Shown here: one piece after another, positions 6,260-7,973 of the stretch
Numbering within the stretch: position 1 is the stretch's first letter
Layout: each line of letters opens with the position of its first letter
NCBI RefSeq assembly: GCF_000373985.1
Contig: NZ_KB893046.1
Location: 1 to 7,973 of the forward strand
Reading direction: 5' to 3'
Length of the DNA: 7,973 nucleotides
DNA from: Desulfobacter curvatus DSM 3379
GTDB taxonomy: Bacteria; Desulfobacterota; Desulfobacteria; Desulfobacterales; Desulfobacteraceae
Position numbers and translations under genes: made by a program
Notes under the pieces: generated by a model
Database searches by the model: none
The model's input: the letters and a program-made list of their open reading frames with translations, nothing else
What the model was told of the DNA's origin: nothing

Positions 6260-7090
6260 TTAATAAAGAAGGGATAGATGAACCCAGCCGATCTCGTCAG
6301 TTTCTGCTAATTTGACTTTCACCCAATTTTGTTTATGACCGATGGCAATCACGCGGCTTCCTTCCTGAAGTACTTTTTTGACATCCGCTTTTATGGACGG
6401 GCCGTTCCGGAGATTCCCGGTTGTAAATAATTTCATTTGTAAGGGCGTTGAAAAAAAGATTTCTTTTTCGGCGGCAGGATCGGCTATGCTGCTATCTTTA
6501 TCTATATCAATGCCTTTTGCCTGGGCCATAGCCTCTCTGGACAAGTAGGCTGCACTTTCATAGTTTCCTTTTGCCAGTTCATGTTTACCCTCTTGAAGGT
6601 TTTCTAATGCCCTTTTCCGGATAATTTTTTGCGGCTCATCCAAGGGCTTTTGAGCCAACGTGCTGATAACGGCCGTGGCCTCGGCGATAAGGGTGGCCGC
6701 TTCCAGTTTGCTGCCCCGGGTCGCAAGTTTAGCCTTGCTTTGCGAGAGTTCTTTGATCAGTTTTTCATTGACCTGCCGGCAGGCATCAGTTTCTTTATGC
6801 TTTATGAGCAATGTTTGTTGTAATTTTTTTGAAAGCAGTTTCTGCTCCGCCAGCTTGAAGGTCAGCTCCGCATTTTGTTTTTCTAATTGGAGGATTCGTG
6901 AATCATCGACGGCCGTATTTTTTTTCTCTATTTTTTCTGATTTGCAGGCCTGAGAATTATCGACGACCGTTACAGGCTTTTCCACTGTACAGGATGAAAA
7001 AAAAAGCAGTGCCAACAGGCCGACAGCCGACCTTGTAATGTATTGGAACTGCATACCCTTACTGCCGATACTGAGTGTTTTTTGAGTCAT
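6260..7090 (-). CDS. Lipoprotein with coiled coil and C-terminal SH3-like domain
   Basis: Using ATG 7090 the protein has 276 residues. Residues ~1-33 look like a lipoprotein signal peptide: a Lys/Arg-containing start, hydrophobic SAVGLLALLFF, then SSC with Cys34 as the likely lipidated residue. Phe at -3 is less common in lipoboxes. Residues ~60-135 are rich in Glu, Lys, Gln and Leu and probably form a coiled coil. Residues ~165-200 (ALENLQEGKHELAKGNYESA) resemble a TPR-like helical hairpin. The C-terminus (~218-276, LFTTGNLRNGPSIKADVKKV, ending WVKVKLAETDEIGWVHLSLLY) is a bacterial SH3 domain, often linked to cell-wall or protein binding. A longer frame starts at GTG 7138, but the best promoter predicts transcription near 7151, leaving no room for a binding site there; ATG 7054 is another candidate. 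It is convergent with the cyclase gene, 39 bp apart. Exact function unknown. Confidence 0.8.
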   Translation of the reverse strand: MTQKTLSIGSKGMQFQYITRSAVGLLALLFFSSCTVEKPVTVVDNSQACKSEKIEKKNTAVDDSRILQLEKQNAELTFKLAEQKLLSKKLQQTLLIKHKETDACRQVNEKLIKELSQSKAKLATRGSKLEAATLIAEATAVISTLAQKPLDEPQKIIRKRALENLQEGKHELAKGNYESAAYLSREAMAQAKGIDIDKDSSIADPAAEKEIFFSTPLQMKLFTTGNLRNGPSIKADVKKVLQEGSRVIAIGHKQNWVKVKLAETDEIGWVHLSLLY

Positions 7091-7157
7091 ATATTTGTTG
7101 TGGTTCCGTAATTTGATATGGATTAAACGGCTCAACACATTGAATCGTTACGTATGC

Positions 7158-7187
7158 ATCGTAAGATAACAGATTGCTTCTTGTCAA
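7158..7187 (-). promoter_or_regulatory. Sigma70-like promoter for the SH3 lipoprotein gene
   Basis: On the minus strand there is a consensus -35 box TTGACA (7187 down to 7182), an 18-bp spacer, and a TACGAT -10 box (7163 down to 7158, 4 of 6 matches). Transcription would start near 7151, giving a ~60-nt leader to ATG 7090. It lies between the lipoprotein gene and the CRISPR array. Confidence 0.5.
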
Positions 7188-7347
7188 CAAAAGTACGAAA
7201 ATCTTCGGAACAAAAAATTTTAATTTTGAAAGGGTTAGACAATTTTATCCCCCATGGCACCAACCTCTATTTTGTGAGACGCCTTAAAAGTCATTTTTGA
7301 ACCCCAAAAAACTTGGGCGTTTGCAACGAACAATCAGGAGGGAAGGC
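7188..7347. other. AT-rich array flank without a gene (leader or trailer)
   Basis: No plausible coding region is seen in this AT-rich stretch. A small inverted repeat, CCCAA (7303-7307) and TTGGG (7313-7317), lies inside a wider pair ACGCC (7279-7283) and GGCGT (7316-7320), ending 28 bp before the first repeat. If the array is transcribed leftward, as its repeat suggests, this is the trailer. AT-richness and a structured motif near the first repeat would also suit a leader, and the sequence alone does not decide this. Confidence 0.4.
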
Positions 7348-7973
7348 GTTTCAATTCCACGTTGGTCTGATTAAAAGCCAGCCTGGACAGATGCCCCCCG
7401 CAGGTCAGGCTCCGTTTCAATTCCACGTTGGTCTGATTAAAAGTAAATCAATTTCAAGTTGTGTCAATCTGCCTTCAGGGTTTCAATTCCACGTTGGTCT
7501 GATTAAAAGCCACACATCAGACTTCCTATTCTTTAACCAAAAGATTGTTTCAATTCCACGTTGGTCTGATTAAAAGCTCATCCAGGTCCGCTTCCACTAC
7601 CACGAAAGCTCTGGTTTCAATTCCACGTTGGTCTGATTAAAAGTGGGAAGCGTATTCATTCAATTGTTCATCCAACCCTGTTTCAATTCCACGTTGGTCT
7701 GATTAAAAGACAATGGATACTCCATTAAATTATGCTTTTAACCCGTTTCAATTCCACGTTGGTCTGATTAAAAGAACCGATTGTATGGTGTATTCACACG
7801 TTGTTTTAGGTTTCAATTCCACGTTGGTCTGATTAAAAGATGGGTGGGTCACAACCTGGGATGATATCAATGATTGTTTCAATTCCACGTTGGTCTGATT
7901 AAAAGCATGTGTAATGAATTTAACAATACAGCCAACAGAGTTTCAATTCCACGTTGGTCTGATTAAAAGGACT
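7348..7973 (-). CRISPR. CRISPR array, 10 repeats and 9 complete spacers, truncated at window edge
   Basis: Ten identical 30-bp repeats start at 7348, 7414, 7480, 7547, 7614, 7680, 7745, 7810, 7876 and 7940. On the plus strand each begins GTTTCAATTCCACG and ends GGTCTGATTAAAAG. The nine spacers are 36, 36, 37, 37, 36, 35, 35, 36 and 34 bp and all differ; a tenth begins at 7970. Read on the minus strand the repeat ends in GGAATTGAAAC, giving the ATTGAAAC 5' handle of crRNAs cut by Cas6 in many type I-B and type III systems. I therefore assign minus-strand transcription, which places the leader beyond the right edge. The repeat is only weakly palindromic (CCA-ACG-TGG). The subtype cannot be fixed because no cas gene is in view. 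No spacer obviously matches the rest of the window. Confidence 0.97.

Noticed and set aside
7091..7138. GTG start at 7138 for the SH3 lipoprotein
   Set aside because: The predicted transcription start near 7151 leaves only about 13 bases before it, and the extra residues would sit in front of an otherwise normal lipoprotein signal peptide.
7261..7290. Degenerate extra CRISPR repeat left of the array
   Set aside because: Only the final TTAAAAG agrees well; the overall match to the repeat is poor and the spacing (57 bp from its end to the next repeat) does not fit the array.
7313..7573. Open frame of 86 codons with a repeated FQFHVGLIKS peptide
   Set aside because: It is the CRISPR repeat and spacers read as protein; the period matches the array and there is no ribosome binding site.

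Overview
The window looks like accessory-flanked chromosome from a Gram-negative bacterium. A Desulfobacter-like sulfate reducer (Desulfobacterota) is my best guess. This is inferred from moderate GC, the split MetH architecture, a lipoprotein with a signal peptide, and a membrane-bound GGDEF protein with a periplasmic sensor. No rRNA or marker gene is present, so the taxonomy is not established.

Layout from left to right: (1) 1-520 is a scar. It holds the C-terminal end of an insertion-sequence transposase, directly followed by the last ~32 codons of a Sel1-repeat protein, then a 132-nt gap with a perfect 10-bp inverted repeat. (2) 521-4081 is a compact plus-strand methionine-synthesis operon. 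It encodes a stand-alone MetH reactivation domain, a cobalamin-dependent methionine synthase lacking that domain, and a MarR-family regulator whose GTG start overlaps the metH stop by one base. (3) 4082-4174 is a structured intergenic stretch: a long hairpin, then a convincing intrinsic terminator. An upstream copy of the terminator's 3' arm could form an alternative pairing. (4) 4245-6220 is a two-gene unit with an ATGA overlap: a small antibiotic-biosynthesis-monooxygenase (ABM) fold protein and a sensor-HAMP-GGDEF diguanylate cyclase with intact active site and I-site. (5) 6260-7090 on the minus strand is an SH3-domain lipoprotein with a coiled coil and its own sigma70-like promoter. (6) 7348 to the right edge is a CRISPR array of ten identical 30-bp repeats and nine complete spacers, continuing beyond the window; no cas genes are visible.

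The two methionine-synthesis proteins should work as one enzyme: the large protein transfers methyl groups between methyltetrahydrofolate, cobalamin and homocysteine, and the small one supports reductive remethylation of cob(II)alamin with S-adenosylmethionine. The MarR protein may regulate this operon or neighbours. The ABM protein and cyclase are probably co-translated, suggesting a link between small-molecule or redox chemistry and c-di-GMP signalling. I see no clearly new multi-gene system. The best leads are the possible terminator/antiterminator element between the two plus-strand operons, the orientation problem of the CRISPR array, and the inverted repeat in front of the MetH-activation gene.
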